Shown here: positions 13,140 through 25,600 of the stretch, piece after piece | Layout: the number at the start of each line of letters is the position of its first letter | Position numbering within the stretch: the stretch's first letter is position 1 | Assembly: GCA_026413225.1 (NCBI GenBank) | Contig: CM048552.1 | Location: 84,421,001-84,485,000, forward strand | DNA: 64,000 nucleotides | Source of the DNA: Otis tarda | Lineage: Eukaryota > Chordata > Aves > Otidiformes > Otididae | Reading direction: 5' to 3' | Made by a program: the position numbers and the translations under genes | The notes under the pieces: generated by a model | What the model saw: only the letters and a program-made list of their open reading frames with translations | What the model was told of the DNA's origin: nothing | The model's database searches: none

Positions 13140-16100
13140 AAATCACGAACGTCGGACGATTGCTCCCACACCAAAAGTGCCAGCCAGCCAAGCTCTTGCT
13201 GCTCCTCAGCGGCCACTGACAGCGCATCTACAGCACCACAGACACTGGCGCTCTGGGCTTTCCCTGACGAACAGGGCTTCGACGTTTGCAACCAGCTGCA
13301 CGTGGGCGCATACGGAAAAAAAACCGCGAAAAACCACGAACGTCGGACGATTGCTCCCACACCAAAAGTGCCAGCCAGCCAAGCTCTTGCTGCTCCTCAG
13401 CGGCCATTGGGAGCGCATCTACAGCACCACAGACACTGGGGCTCTGGGCTTTCCCTGAGGAGCAGGGCTTTGACGTTTGCCCCCAGCTGCACCTGGGCGC
13501 CAACTGAAAAATAGCCCCAAAATATCACGAACGTTAGACGATTGCTCCCACACCAAAAGTGACAGACACTCAAGATCTTGCTGCTCTTCAGCGGCCATTG
13601 GCAGCGCATCTACAGCACTACAGACATTGGGGCTAAGGGCTTTCCCTGAGGAGCAGGGCTTCGATGTTTGCCACCAGCTGCACGTGGGCACCAACGAAAA
13701 AAAGCCCCGAAAAATCACGAACGTCGGACGATTGCTCCCACACCAAAAGTGACAGCCACACAAGCTCTTCCTGCTCCTCAGCGGACACTGGCAGCGCATC
13801 TACAGCACCACAGACATTGGGGCTCCGGGCTTTCCCTGAGGAGCAGGGCTTCGACATTTGCCCCCTGCTGCACGTGGGTGCCCAATGAAATAAAACCATG
13901 TAAAATCACGAACGTCGGACGATTGCTCCCACACCAAAAGTGCCAGCCACTCAAGCTCTTGCTGCTCCTCAGCGGCCACTGACAGCGCATCTACAGCACC
14001 ACAGACATTGGGGCTCCGGGCTTTCCCTCAGGAGCAGGGCTTTGACATTTGCCACCAGCTGCACGTGGGCGCCCACTGAAATAAAAACCCTGAAAAATCA
14101 CGAACGTCGGACGATTGCTCCCACACCAGAAGTGCCAGCCACTGAAGCTCTTGCTGCTCCTCAGCGGCCATTGGCAGCGCATCTACAGCACCACAGACAC
14201 TGGGGCTCCGGGCTTTCCCTGAGGAGCAGGGCTTCGACATTTGCAAACAGCTGCACGTGGGAGCCCACTGAAAAAAAACCCCGAAAAATCAAGAACGTCG
14301 GACGATTGCTCCCACACCAAAAGTGCCAGCCACTCAAGCTCTTGCTGCTCCTCAGCGGCCATTGGCAGCGCATCTACAGCACCACAGACACTGGGGCTCC
14401 GGGCTTTCCCTTACGAACAAGGCTTCGACGTTAACCACCAGGTGCACCTGGGCGCCTACGGAAAAAAACCCCGAAAAATCACGAACGTCGGACGATTGCT
14501 CCCACACCAAAAGTGCCAGCCACTCAAGCTCTTGCTGCTCCTCAGTGGCCATTGGCAGTGCATCTACAGCACCGCAGACATTGGGGCTCCGGGCTTGCCC
14601 TAAAGAACAGGGCTTCAACGTTTACCACCAGCTGCACCTGGGCACCCACTGAAAAAAAAGCCCGAAAAATCACGAACGTCGGACGATTGCTCCCACACCA
14701 AAAGTGCCAGCCACTCAAGCTCTTGCTGCTCCTCAGCGACCATTGGCAGCGCATCTACAGCACCACAGACACTGGGGCTCCGGGCTTTCCCTGAGGAGTA
14801 GGGCTTCGACATTTGCAACCAGCTGCAGATGTGCGCCCACTGAAAAAAAACCCCGAAAAATCACGAACGTCGGACGATTGCTCCCACACCAAAAGTGCCA
14901 GCCAGCCAAGCTCTTGCTGCTCCTCAGCGGCCACTGACAGCGCATCTACAGCACCACAGACACTGGCGCTCTGGGCTTTCCCTGACGAACAGGGCTTCGA
15001 CGTTTGCAACCAGCTGCACGTGGGCGCATACGGAAAAAAAACCGCGAAAAACCACGAACGTCGGACGATTGCTCCCACACCAAAAGTGCCAGCCAGCCAA
15101 GCTCTTGCTGCTCCTCAGCGGCCATTGGGAGCGCATCTACAGCACCACAGACACTGGGGCTCTGGGCTTTCCCTGAGGAGCAGGGCTTTGACGTTTGCCC
15201 CCAGCTGCACCTGGGCGCCAACTGAAAAATAGCCCCAAAATATCACGAACGTTAGACGATTGCTCCCACACCAAAAGTGACAGACACTCAAGATCTTGCT
15301 GCTCTTCAGCGGCCATTGGCAGCGCATCTACAGCACTACAGACATTGGGGCTAAGGGCTTTCCCTGAGGAGCAGGGCTTCGATGTTTGCCACCAGCTGCA
15401 CGTGGGCACCAACGAAAAAAAGCCCCGAAAAATCACGAACGTCGGACGATTGCTCCCACACCAAAAGTGACAGCCACACAAGCTCTTCCTGCTCCTCAGC
15501 GGCCACTGGCAGCGCATCTACAGCACCACAGACATTGGGGCTCCGGGCTTTCCCTGAGGAGCAGGGCTTCGACATTTGCCCCCTGATGCACGTGGGTGCC
15601 CAATGAATAAAACCATGTAAAATCACGAACGTCGGACGATTGCTCCCACACCAAAAGTGCCAGCCACTCAAGCTCTTGCTGCTCCTCAGCGGCCACTGAC
15701 AGCGCATCTACAGCACCACAGACATTGGGGCTCCAGGCTTTCCCTCAGGAGCAGGGCTTTGACATTTGCCCCCAGCTGCACGTGGGCGCCCACTGAAATA
15801 AAAACCCCCTAAAATCACGAACGTCGGACGATTGCTCCCACACCAGAAGTGCCAGCTACTGAAGCTCTTGCTGCTCCTCAGCGGCCATTGGCAGCGCATC
15901 TACAGCACCACAGACACTGGGGCTCCGGGCTTTCCCTGAGGAGCAGGGCTTCGACATTTGCAAACAGCTGCACGTGGGAGCCCACTGAAAAAAAACCCGA
16001 AAAATCAAGAACGTCGGACGATTGCTCCCACACCAAAAGTGCCAGCCACTCAAGCTCTTGCTGCTCCTCAGCGGCCATTGGCAGCGCATCTACAGCACCA

Positions 16101-17640
16101 CAGACACTGGGGCTCCGGGCTTTCCCTTACGAACAAGGCTTCGACGTTAACCACCAGGTGCACCTGGGCGCCTACGGAAAAAAACCCCGAAAAATCACGA
16201 ACGTCGGACGATTGCTCCCACACCAAAAGTGCCAGCCACTCAAGCTCTTGCTGCTCCTCAGTGGCCATTGGCAGTGCATCTACAGCACCGCAGACATTGG
16301 GGCTCCGGGCTTGCCCTAAAGAACAGGGCTTCAACGTTTACCACCAGCTGCACCTGGGCACCCACTGAAAAAAAGCCCGAAAAATCACGAACGTCGGACG
16401 ATTGCTCCCACACCAAAAGTGCCAGCCACTCAAGCTCTTGCTGCTCCTCAGCGACCATTGGCAGCGCATCTACAGCACCACAGACACTGGGGCTCCGGGC
16501 TTTCCCTGAGGAGTAGGGCTTCGACATTTGCAACCAGCTGCAGATGTGCGCCCACTGAAAAAAAACCCCGAAAAATCACGAACGTCGGACGATTGCTCCC
16601 ACACCAAAAGTGCCAGCCAGCCAAGCTCTTGCTGCTCCTCAGCGGCCACTGACAGCGCATCTACAGCACCACAGACACTGGCGCTCTGGGCTTTCCCTGA
16701 CGAACAGGGCTTCGACGTTTGCAACCAGCTGCACGTGGGCGCATACGGAAAAAAAACCGCGAAAAACCACGAACGTCGGACGATTGCTCCCACACCAAAA
16801 GTGCCAGCCAGCCAAGCTCTTGCTGCTCCTCAGCGGCCATTGGGAGCGCATCTACAGCACCACAGACACTGGGGCTCTGGGCTTTCCCTGAGGAGCAGGG
16901 CTTTGACGTTTGCCCCCAGCTGCACCTGGGCGCCAACTGAAAAATAGCCCCAAAATATCACGAACGTTAGACGATTGCTCCCACACCAAAAGTGACAGAC
17001 ACTCAAGATCTTGCTGCTCTTCAGCGGCCATTGGCAGCGCATCTACAGCACTACAGACATTGGGGCTAAGGGCTTTCCCTGAGGAGCAGGGCTTCGATGT
17101 TTGCCACCAGCTGCACGTGGGCACCAACGAAAAAAAGCCCCGAAAAATCACGAACGTCGGACGATTGCTCCCACACCAAAAGTGCCAGCCACACAAGCTC
17201 TTGCTGCTCCTCAGCGGACACTGGCAGCGCATCTACAGCACCACAGACATTGGGGCTCCGGGCTTTCCCTGAGGAGCAGGGCTTCGACATTTGCCCCCTG
17301 CTGCACGTGGGTGCCCAATGAATAAAACCATGTAAAATCATGAACGTCGGACGATTGCTCCCACACCAAAAGTGCCAGCCACTCAAGCTCTTGCTGCTCC
17401 TCAGCGGCCACTGACAGCGTATCTACAGCACCACAGACATTGGGGCTCCAGGCTTTCCCTCAGGAGCAGGGCTTTGACATTTGCCACCAGCTGCACGTGG
17501 GCGCCCACTGAAATAAAAACCCCCTAAAATCACGAACGTCGGACGATTGCTCCCACACCAGAAGTGCCAGCTACTGAAGCTCTTGCTGCTCCTCAGCGGC
17601 CATTGGCAGCGCATCTACAGCACCACAGACACTGGGGCTC
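13140..17640. repeat. HOR block C: 9-monomer unit (1,715-1,718 bp), about 2.6 copies
   Basis: Copies run about 13,140-14,857, 14,858-16,573 and 16,574-17,640. A diagnostic monomer with GTGACAGACACTCAAGATCT carries an AGATCT site at 13,573, 15,291 and 17,006, spaced 1,718 and 1,715 bp. Copies are nearly identical over the stretches I compared; most differences are one A more or less in the A-run or an isolated substitution. Partial versions of the same series lie at about 9.0-9.9 kb (AGATCT at 9,182) and 19.4-20.5 kb (AGATCT at 19,866, 2,860 bp or 15 monomers from the last copy). Confidence 0.9.
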
Positions 17641-17966
17641 CGGGCTTTCCCTGACGAACAGGGCTTCGACGTTTACCACCAGCTGCACGTGGGCGCCTAC
17701 GGAAAAAAAACCCTGAAAAATCACGAACGTCGGACGATTGCTCCCACACCAAAAGTGCCAGCCACTCAAGCTCTTGCTGCTCCTCAGCGGCCATTGGCAG
17801 CGCATCTACAGCACCACAGACATTGGGGCTCCGGGCTTTCCCTGAGGAGCAGGGCTTCGACGTTTGCCCCCAGCTGCACCTGGGCACCCACTGAAAAAAA
17901 CCCCGAAAAATCACGAACGTCGGACGATTGCTCCCACACCAAAAGTGCCAGCCACTCAAGCTCTTG

Positions 17967-18042
17967 CTGCTCCTCAGCGGCCATTGGCAGCGCATCTACA
18001 GCACCACAGACACTGGGGCTCCGGGCTTTCCCTGAGGAGCAG
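17967..18042. repeat. 11-bp inverted repeat with 54-nt spacer inside the monomer
   Basis: CTGCTCCTCAG at 17967-17977 is the exact reverse complement of CTGAGGAGCAG at 18032-18042, with 54 nt between them. Most monomers in the window keep both arms, so the array holds this dyad at about 191-bp spacing. The left arm is the more constant. The right arm is broken in monomers that carry CTGACGAACAG, a common subtype at 8-22 kb. Either strand of DNA, or any transcript, could form an 11-bp stem with a large loop. Whether it does, or binds a protein as a dyad, is not shown by the sequence. Confidence 0.85.
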
Positions 18043-18066
18043 GGCTTCGACATTTGCCACCAGCTG

Positions 18067-18081
18067 CACGTGGGCGCCCAC
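18067..18081. other. E-box CACGTG overlapping 12-bp palindrome GTGGGCGCCCAC
   Basis: The E-box at 18067-18072 overlaps a perfect 12-bp palindrome at 18070-18081. A second palindromic hexamer, CAGCTG, lies directly upstream at 18061-18066. An A-run follows within four bases. CACGTG is the canonical site for bHLH-zip factors such as USF and MYC/MAX. Its occurrence in a satellite may be chance. Many monomers carry variants (CACCTGGG, CACGTGTG, GCGCCTACGG, GTGCCCAATG), so only a subset keep the full palindrome. Confidence 0.8.
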
Positions 18082-18091
18082 TGAAAAAAAA

Positions 18092-18109
18092 CCCCGAAAA
18101 ATCACGAAC
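18092..18109 (-). other. CENP-B-box-like segment with spacer one base too long
   Basis: Read on the minus strand, this segment is TTCG, eight bases, CGGG. The mammalian CENP-B box essential core is TTCG, seven bases with A at the fifth, then CGGG. Both half-sites are therefore present in the consensus monomer, with one extra base between them and without the central A. The same arrangement recurs in the many monomers with CCCCGAAAAATCACGAAC. It is a resemblance only: CENP-B normally requires exact spacing, and I do not know that this organism has CENP-B. Confidence 0.35.
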
Positions 18110-21100
18110 GTCGGACGATTGCTCCCACACCAAAAGTGCCAGCCACTCAAGCTCTTGCTGCTCCTCAGCGGCCACTGACAGCGCATCTACAGCACCACAG
18201 ACACTGGCGCTCTGGGCTTTCCCTGACGAACAGGGCTTCGACGTTTGCAACCAGCTGCACGTGGGCGCATACGGAAAAAAACCGCGAAAAATCACGAACG
18301 TCGGACGATTGCTCCCACACCAAAAGTGCCAGCCACTCAAGCTCTTGCTGCTCCTCAGCGGCCATTGGCAGCGCATCTACAGCACCACAGACACTGGGGC
18401 TCTGGGCTTTCCCTGAGGAGCAGGGCTTTGACGTTTGCCCCCAGCTGCACCTGGGCGCCAACTGAAAAATAGCCCCAAAATATCACGAACGTTAGACGAT
18501 TGCTCCCACACCAAAAGTGCCAGCCACTCAAGCTCTTGCTGCTCCTCAGCGGCCATTGGCAGCGCATCTACAGCACCGCAGACACTGGGGCTCCGGGCTT
18601 TCCCTGAGGAGCAGGGCTTCGACATTGCCCCCAGCTGCACGTGGGCGCCAACTGAAAATTAGCCCCGAAAAATCACGAACGTTGGACGATTGCTCCCACA
18701 CCAAAAGTGCCAGCCACTCAAGCTCTTGCTGCTCCTCAGCGGCCATTGGCAGCGCATCTACAGCACCACAGACACTGGGGCTCCGGGCTTTCCCTGAGGA
18801 GCAGGGCTTCGACATTTGCCACCAGCTGCACGTGGGCGCCCACTGAAAAAAAAAAAGTGAAAAATCACGAACGTCGGACGATTGCTCCCACACCAAAAGT
18901 GCCAGCCACTCAAGCTCTTGCTGCTCCTCAGCGGCCATTGGCAGCGCATCTACAGCACCACAGACATTGGGGCTCCGGGCTTTCCCTGAGGAGCAGGGCT
19001 TTGACATTTGCCACCAGCTGCACGTGGGCGCCCACTGAATAAAACCCCGAAAAATCACGAACGTCGGACGATTGCTCCCACACCAAAAGTGCCAGCCACT
19101 CAAGCTCTTGCTGCTCCTCAGCGGCCACTGGCAGCGCATCTACAGCACCACAGACATTGGGGCTCCGGGCTTTCCCTGAGGAGCAGGGCTTCGACATTTG
19201 CAACCAGCTGCACTTGGGTGCCCACTGAAAAAAACCCCGAAAAATCACGAACGTCGGACGATTGCTCCCACACCAAAAGTGCCAGCCACTCAAGCTCTTG
19301 CTGCTCCTCAGCGGCCATTGGCAGTGCATCTACAGCACCACAGACATTGGGGCTCCGGGCTTTCCCTGAGGAGCAAGGCTTCGACGTTTGCCACCAGCTG
19401 CACCTGGGCGCCCACTGAAAAAAAACCCCGAAAAATCACGAACGTCGGACGATTGCTCCCACACCAAAAGTGCCAGCCACTCAAGCTCTTGCTGCTCCTC
19501 AGCGGCCACTGACAGCGCATCTACAGCACCACAGACACTGGCGCTCTGGGCTTTCCCTGACGAACAGGGCTTCGACGTTTGCAACCAGCTGCACGTGGGC
19601 GCATACGGAAAAAAAACCGCGAAAAACCACGAACGTCGGACGATTGCTCCCACACCAAAAGTGCCAGCCACTCAAGCTCTTGCTGCTCCTCAGCGGCCAT
19701 TGGGAGCGCATCTACAGCACCACAGACACTGGGGCTCTGGGCTTTCCCTGAGGAGCAGGGCTTTGACGTTTGCCCCCAGCTGCACCTGGGCGCCAACTGA
19801 AAAATAGCCCCAAAATATCACGAACGTTAGACGATTGCTCCCACACCAAAAGTGACAGACACTCAAGATCTTGCTGCTCTTCAGCGGCCATTGGCAGCGC
19901 ATCTACAGCACTACAGACATTGGGGCTAAGGGCTTTCCCTGAGGAGCAGGGCTTCGATGTTTGCCACCAGCTGCACGTGGGCACCAACGAAGAAAAGCCC
20001 CGAAAAATCACGAACGTCGGACGATTGCTCCCACACCAAAAGTGACAGCCACACAAGCTCTTGCTGCTCCTCAGCGGACACTGGCAGCGCATCTACAGCA
20101 CCACAGACATTGGGGCTCCGGGCTTTCCCTGAGGAGCAGGGCTTCGACATTTGCCCCCTGCTGCACGTGGGTGCCCAATGAATAAAACCATGTAAAATCA
20201 TGAACGTCGGACGATTGCTCCCACACCAAAAGTGCCAGCCACTCAAGCTCTTGCTGCTCCTCAGCGGCCACTGACAGCGTATCTACAGCACCACAGACAT
20301 TGGGGCTCCAGGCTTTCCCTCAGGAGCAGGGCTTTGACATTTGCCACCAGCTGCACGTGGGCGCCCACTGAAATAAAAACCCCCTAAAATCACGAATGTC
20401 GGACGATTGCTCCCACACCAGAAGTGCCAGCTACTGAAGCTCTTGCTGCTCCTCAGCGGCCATTGGCAGCGCATCTACAGCACCACAGACACTGGGGCTC
20501 CGGGCATTCCCTGATGAACAAGGCTTCGACGTTTACCACCAGCTGCACCTGGGCGCCTACGGAAAAAAAACCCTGAAAAATCACGAAAGTCGGACGATTG
20601 CTCGCACACCAAAAGTGCCAGCCACTCAAGCTCTTGCTGCTCCTCAGCGGCCATTGGCAGCGCATCTACAGCACCACAGACATTGGGGCTGCGGGCTTTC
20701 CCTGAGGAGCAATGCTTCGACGTTTGCCCCCAGCTGCACCTGGGCACCCACTGAAAAAAAACCCCGAAAAATCACGAACGTCAGACGATTGCTCCCACAC
20801 CAAAAGTGCCAGCCACTCAAGCTCTTGCTGCTCCTCAGCGACCATTGGCAGCGCATCTACAGCACCACAGACACTGGGGCTCCGGGCTTTCCCTGAGGAG
20901 CAGGGCTTCGACATTTGCCCCCAGCTGCACGTGGGAGCCCACTGAAAAAAAACCCCGAAAAATCACGAACGTCGGACGATTGCTCCCACACCAAAAGTGC
21001 CAGCCACTCAAGCTCTTGCTGCTCCTCAGCGGCCATTGGCAGCGCATCTACAGCACCACAGACACTGGGGCTCCGGGCTTTCCCTTACGAACAAGGCTTC

Positions 21101-22611
21101 GACGTTAACCACCAGGTGCACCTGGGCGCCTACGGAAAAAAACCCCGAAAAATCACGAACGTCGGACGATTGCTCCCACACCAAAAGTGCCAGCCACTCA
21201 AGCTCTTGCTGCTCCTCAGTGGCCATTGGCAGTGCATCTACAGCACCGCAGACATTGGGGCTCCGGGCTTGCCCTAAAGAACAGGGCTTCAACGTTTACC
21301 ACCAGCTGCACCTGGGCACCCACTGAAAAAAAACCCCGAAAAATCACGAACGTCGGACGATTGCTCCCACACCAAAAGTGCCAGCCAGCCAAGCTCTTGC
21401 TGCTCCTCAGCGGCCATTGGCAGCGCATCTACAGCACCACAGACACTGGGGCTCCGGGCTTTCCCTTACGAACAAGGCTTCGACGTTTACCACCAGCTGC
21501 ACCTGGGCGCCTACGGAAAAAACACCCCGAAAAATCACGAAAGTCGGACGATTGCTCGCACACCAAAAGTGCCAGCCACTCAAGCTCTTGCTGCTCCTCA
21601 GCGGCCATTGGCAGCGCATCTACAGCACCACAGACACTGGGGCTCCGGGCTTGCCCTAAAGAACAGGGCTTCAACGTTTACCACCAGCTGCACCTGGGCG
21701 CCCACTGAAAAAAAACCCCGAAAAATCACGAACGTCGGACGATTGCTCCCACACCAAAAGTGCCAGCCACTCAAGCTCTTGCTGCTCCTCAGCGGCCACT
21801 GACAGCACATCTACAGCACCACAGACACTGGCGCTCTGGGCTTTCCCTGACGAACAGGGCTTCGACGTTTGCAACCAGCTGCACGTGGGCGCATACGGAA
21901 AAAAACCACGAAAAATCAGGAACGTTGGACGATTGCTCCCACATCAAAAGTGCCAGCCACTCAAGCTCTTTCTGCTCCTCAGCGGCCACTGGCAGCGCAT
22001 CTACAGCACCGCAGACACTGGCGCTCTGGGCTTTCCCTGAGGAGCAGGGCTTTGAGGTTTGCCCCCAGCTGCACCTGGGCGCCAACTGAAAAATAGCCCC
22101 AAAATATCACGAACGTTAGACGATTGCTCCCACACCAAAAGTGCCAGCCACTCAAGCTCTTGCTGCTCCTCAGCGGCCATTGGCAGCGCATCTACAGCAC
22201 CGCAGACACTGGGGCTCCGGGCTTTCCCTGAGAAGCAGGGCTTTGACGTTTGCCCCCAGCTGCACGTGGGCGCAAACTGAAAATTAGCCCCGAAATATCA
22301 CGAACGTTGGATGATTGCTCCCACACCAAAAGTGCCAGCCACTCAAGCTCTTGCTGCTCCTCAGCGGCCATTGGCAGCGCATCTACAGCACCACAGACAC
22401 TGGGGCTCCCGGCTTGCCCTAAAGAACAGGGCTTCAACGTTTACCACCAGCTGCACGTGGGAGCCCACTGAAAAAAAACCACGAAAAATCACAAACGTCG
22501 GACGATTGCTCCCACACCAAAAGTGCCAGCCACTCAAGCTCTTGCTGCTCCTCAGCGGCCATTGGCAGCGCATCTACAGCACCACAGACACTGGGGCTCC
22601 GGGCTTTCCCT

Positions 22612-25600
22612 GAGGAGCAGGGCTTCGACATTTGCAACCAGCTGCACGTGGGCGCCCACTGAAAAAAAACCCCGAAAAATCGCGAACGTCGGACGATTGC
22701 TCCCATACCAAAAGTGCCAGCCACTCAAGCTCTTGCTGCTCCTCAGAGGCCATTGGCAGCGCATCTACAGCACCACAGACATTGGGGCTCCGGGCTTTCC
22801 CTGAGGAGCAGGGCTTTGACATTTGCAACCAGCTGCACGTGGGCGCCTAGGGAAAAAAAACCCCGAAAAATCACGAACGTCGGACGATTGCTCCCACACC
22901 AAAAGTGACAGCCACACAAGCTCTTTCTGCTCCTCAGCGGCCACTGGCAGCGCATCTACAGTACCACAGACATTGGGGCTCCGGGCTTTCCCTGAGGAGG
23001 AGGGCTTCGACATTTCCTACCAGCTGCACGTGGGTGCCCAATGAATAAAACCATGTAAAATCACCAACGTTGGACGATTGCTCCCACACCAAAAGTGCCA
23101 GCCACTCAAGCTCTTGCTGCTCCTCAGCGGCCATTGGCAGCGCATCTACAGCACCACTGACATTGGGGCTCCAGGCTTTCCCTGAGGAGCAGGGCTTTGA
23201 CATTTGCCCCCAGCTGCACGTGGGCACCCACTGAAAAAAAAACCCCTAAAATCACGAACGTCGGACGATTGCTCCCACACCAGAAGTGCCAGCCACTCAA
23301 GCTCTTGGTGCTCCTCAGCGGCCATTGGCAGCGCATCTACAGCACCACAGACACTGGGGCTCCGGGCTTTCCCTGAGGAGCAGGGCTTCGACATTTGCAA
23401 CCAGCTGCACTTGGGCGCCCACTGAAAAAAAACCCCGAAAAATCGCGAACGTCGGACGATTGCTCCCACACCAAAAGTGCCAGCCACTCAAGCTCTTGCT
23501 GCTCCTCAGCGGCCATTGGCAGCGCATCTACAGCACCACAGACATTGGGGCTCCGGGCTTTCCCTGAGGAGCAGGGCTTTGACATTTGCAACCAGCTGCA
23601 CGTGGGCGCCTACGGAAAAAAAACCCCAAAAAATCACGAACGTCGGACGATCGCTCCCACACCAAAAGTGCCAGCCACTCAAGCTCTTGCTGCTCCTCAG
23701 CGGCCATTGGCAGCGCATCTACAGCACCACAGACATTGGGGCTGCGGGCTTTCCCTGAGGAGCAGGGCTTTGACATTTGCCACCAGCTGCACGTGGGCGC
23801 CTAGGGAAAAAAAACCCCGAAAAATCACGAACGTCGGACGATTGCTCCCACACCAAAAGTGACAGCCACACAAGCTCTTGCTGCTCCTCAGCGGCCACTG
23901 GCAGCGCATCTACAGTACCACAGACATTGGGGCTCCGGGCTTTCCCTGAGGAGCAGGGCTTCGACATTTGCAACCAGCTTCACTTTGGTGCCCAATGAAT
24001 AAAACCATGTAAAATCACGAACGTCGGACGATTGTTCCCACACCAAAAGTGCCAGCCACTCAAGCTCTTGCTGCTCCTCAGCGGCCATTGGCAGCGCATC
24101 TACAGCACCACTGACATTGGGGCTCCAGGCTTTCCCTGAGGAGCAGGGCTTTGACATTTGCCACCAGCTGCACGTGGGCACCCACTGAAAAAAATACCCC
24201 CTAAAATCAAGAACGTCGGACGATTGCTGCCACACCAGAAGTTCCAGCCACTCAAGCTCTTGCTGCTCCTCAGCGGCCATTGGCAGCGCATCTACAGCAC
24301 CACAGACACTGGGGCTCCGGGCTTTCCCTGACGAACAAGGCTTCGACGTTTACCACCAGCTGCACGTGGGCGCCTACGAAAAAAAAACCCCGAAAAATCA
24401 GGAATGTCGGACGATTGCTCCCACACCAAAAGTGCCAGCCACTCAAGCTATGGCTGCTCCTCAGCGGCCATTGGCAGCGCATCTACAGCACCACAGACAC
24501 TGGGGCTCCGGGATTTGCCTGAGGAGCAGGGCTTCGACATTTGCAACCAGCTGCACGTGGGCGCCCACTGAAAAAAAACCCCGAAAAATCGCGAACGTCG
24601 GACGATTGCTCCCATACCAAAAGTGCCAGCCACTCAAGCTCTTGCTGCTCCTCAGAGGCCATTGGCAGCGCATCTACAGCACCACAGACATTGGGGCTCC
24701 GGGCTTTCCCTGAGGAGCAGGGCTTTGACATTTGCAACCAGCTGCACGTGGGCGCCTAGGGAAAAAAAACCCCGAAAAATCACGAACGTCGGACGATTGC
24801 TCCCACACCAAAAGTGACAGCCACACAAGCTCTTTCTGCTCCTCAGCGGCCACTGGCAGCGCATCTACAGTACCACAGACATTGGGGCTCCGGGCTTTCC
24901 CTGAGGAGGAGGGCTTCGACATTTCCTACCAGCTGCACGTGGGTGCCCAATGAATAAAACCATGTAAAATCACCAACGTTGGACGATTGCTCCCACACCA
25001 AAAGTGCCAGCCACTCAAGCTCTTGCTGCTCCTCAGCGGCCATTGGCAGCGCAACTACAGCACCACTGACATTGGGGCTCCAGGCTTTCCCTGAGGAGCA
25101 GGGCTTTGACATTTGCCCCCAGCTGCACGTGGGCACCCACTGAAAAAAAAAACCCCTAAAATCACGAACGTCGGACGATTGCTCCCACACCAGAAGTGCC
25201 AGCCACTCAAGCTCTTGGTGCTCCTCAGCGGCCATTGGCAGCGCATCTACAGCACCACAGACACTGGGGCTCCGGGCTTTCCCTGAGGAGCAGGGCTTCG
25301 ACATTTGCAACCAGCTGCACTTGGGCGCCCACTGAAAAAAAACCCCGAAAAATCGCGAACGTCGGACGATTGCTCCCACACCAAAAGTGCCAGCCACTCA
25401 AGCTCTTGCTGCTCCTCAGCGGCCATTGGCAGCGCATCTACAGCACCACAGACATTGGGGCTCCGGGCTTTCCCTGAGGAGCAGGGCTTCGACATTTGCA
25501 ACCAGCTGCACGTGGGCGCCTACGGAAAAAAACCCCAAAAAATCACGAACGTCGGACGATCGCTCCCACACCAAAAGTGCCAGCCACTCAAGCTCTTGCT

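Larger units (their letters stand above)
17945..18135. repeat. Representative near-consensus monomer (191 bp)
   Basis: This copy is close to the common form and serves as a map of the unit. From its start: a well-conserved block containing CTGCTCCTCAG (17967-17977); CGGCCATTGG with an inverted CCAAT motif (17983-17987); the inverted partner CTGAGGAGCAG (18032-18042); CAGCTG (18061-18066); E-box CACGTG (18067-18072); palindrome GTGGGCGCCCAC (18070-18081); an A8 run; CCCCGAAAAA; and the CpG cluster around CGAACGTCGGACG. By hand count it has 66 C and 46 G (58.6% GC) and 11 CpGs against about 16 expected. The length suits one nucleosome plus linker. The phase chosen for the start is arbitrary. 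Confidence 0.95.
17641..22611. repeat. Satellite region with near-consensus monomers and a partial block C copy
   Basis: From 17.6 to about 19.4 kb the monomers are close to consensus. About 19,430-20,500 repeats part of the block C unit. About 20,997-21,330 matches 14,323-14,652 at an offset of 6,674 bp (35 monomers), including the variants CGTTAACCACCAGG and TTGCCCTAAAGAACAGG. The rest, to 22.6 kb, is mixed subtypes. No gene or other feature. Confidence 0.8.

Noticed and set aside
18013-18074. G-runs (GGGG, GGG, GGG, GTGGG) as a possible G-quadruplex.
   Set aside because: Loops between the runs are too long and uneven (up to about 27 nt) for a convincing quadruplex.
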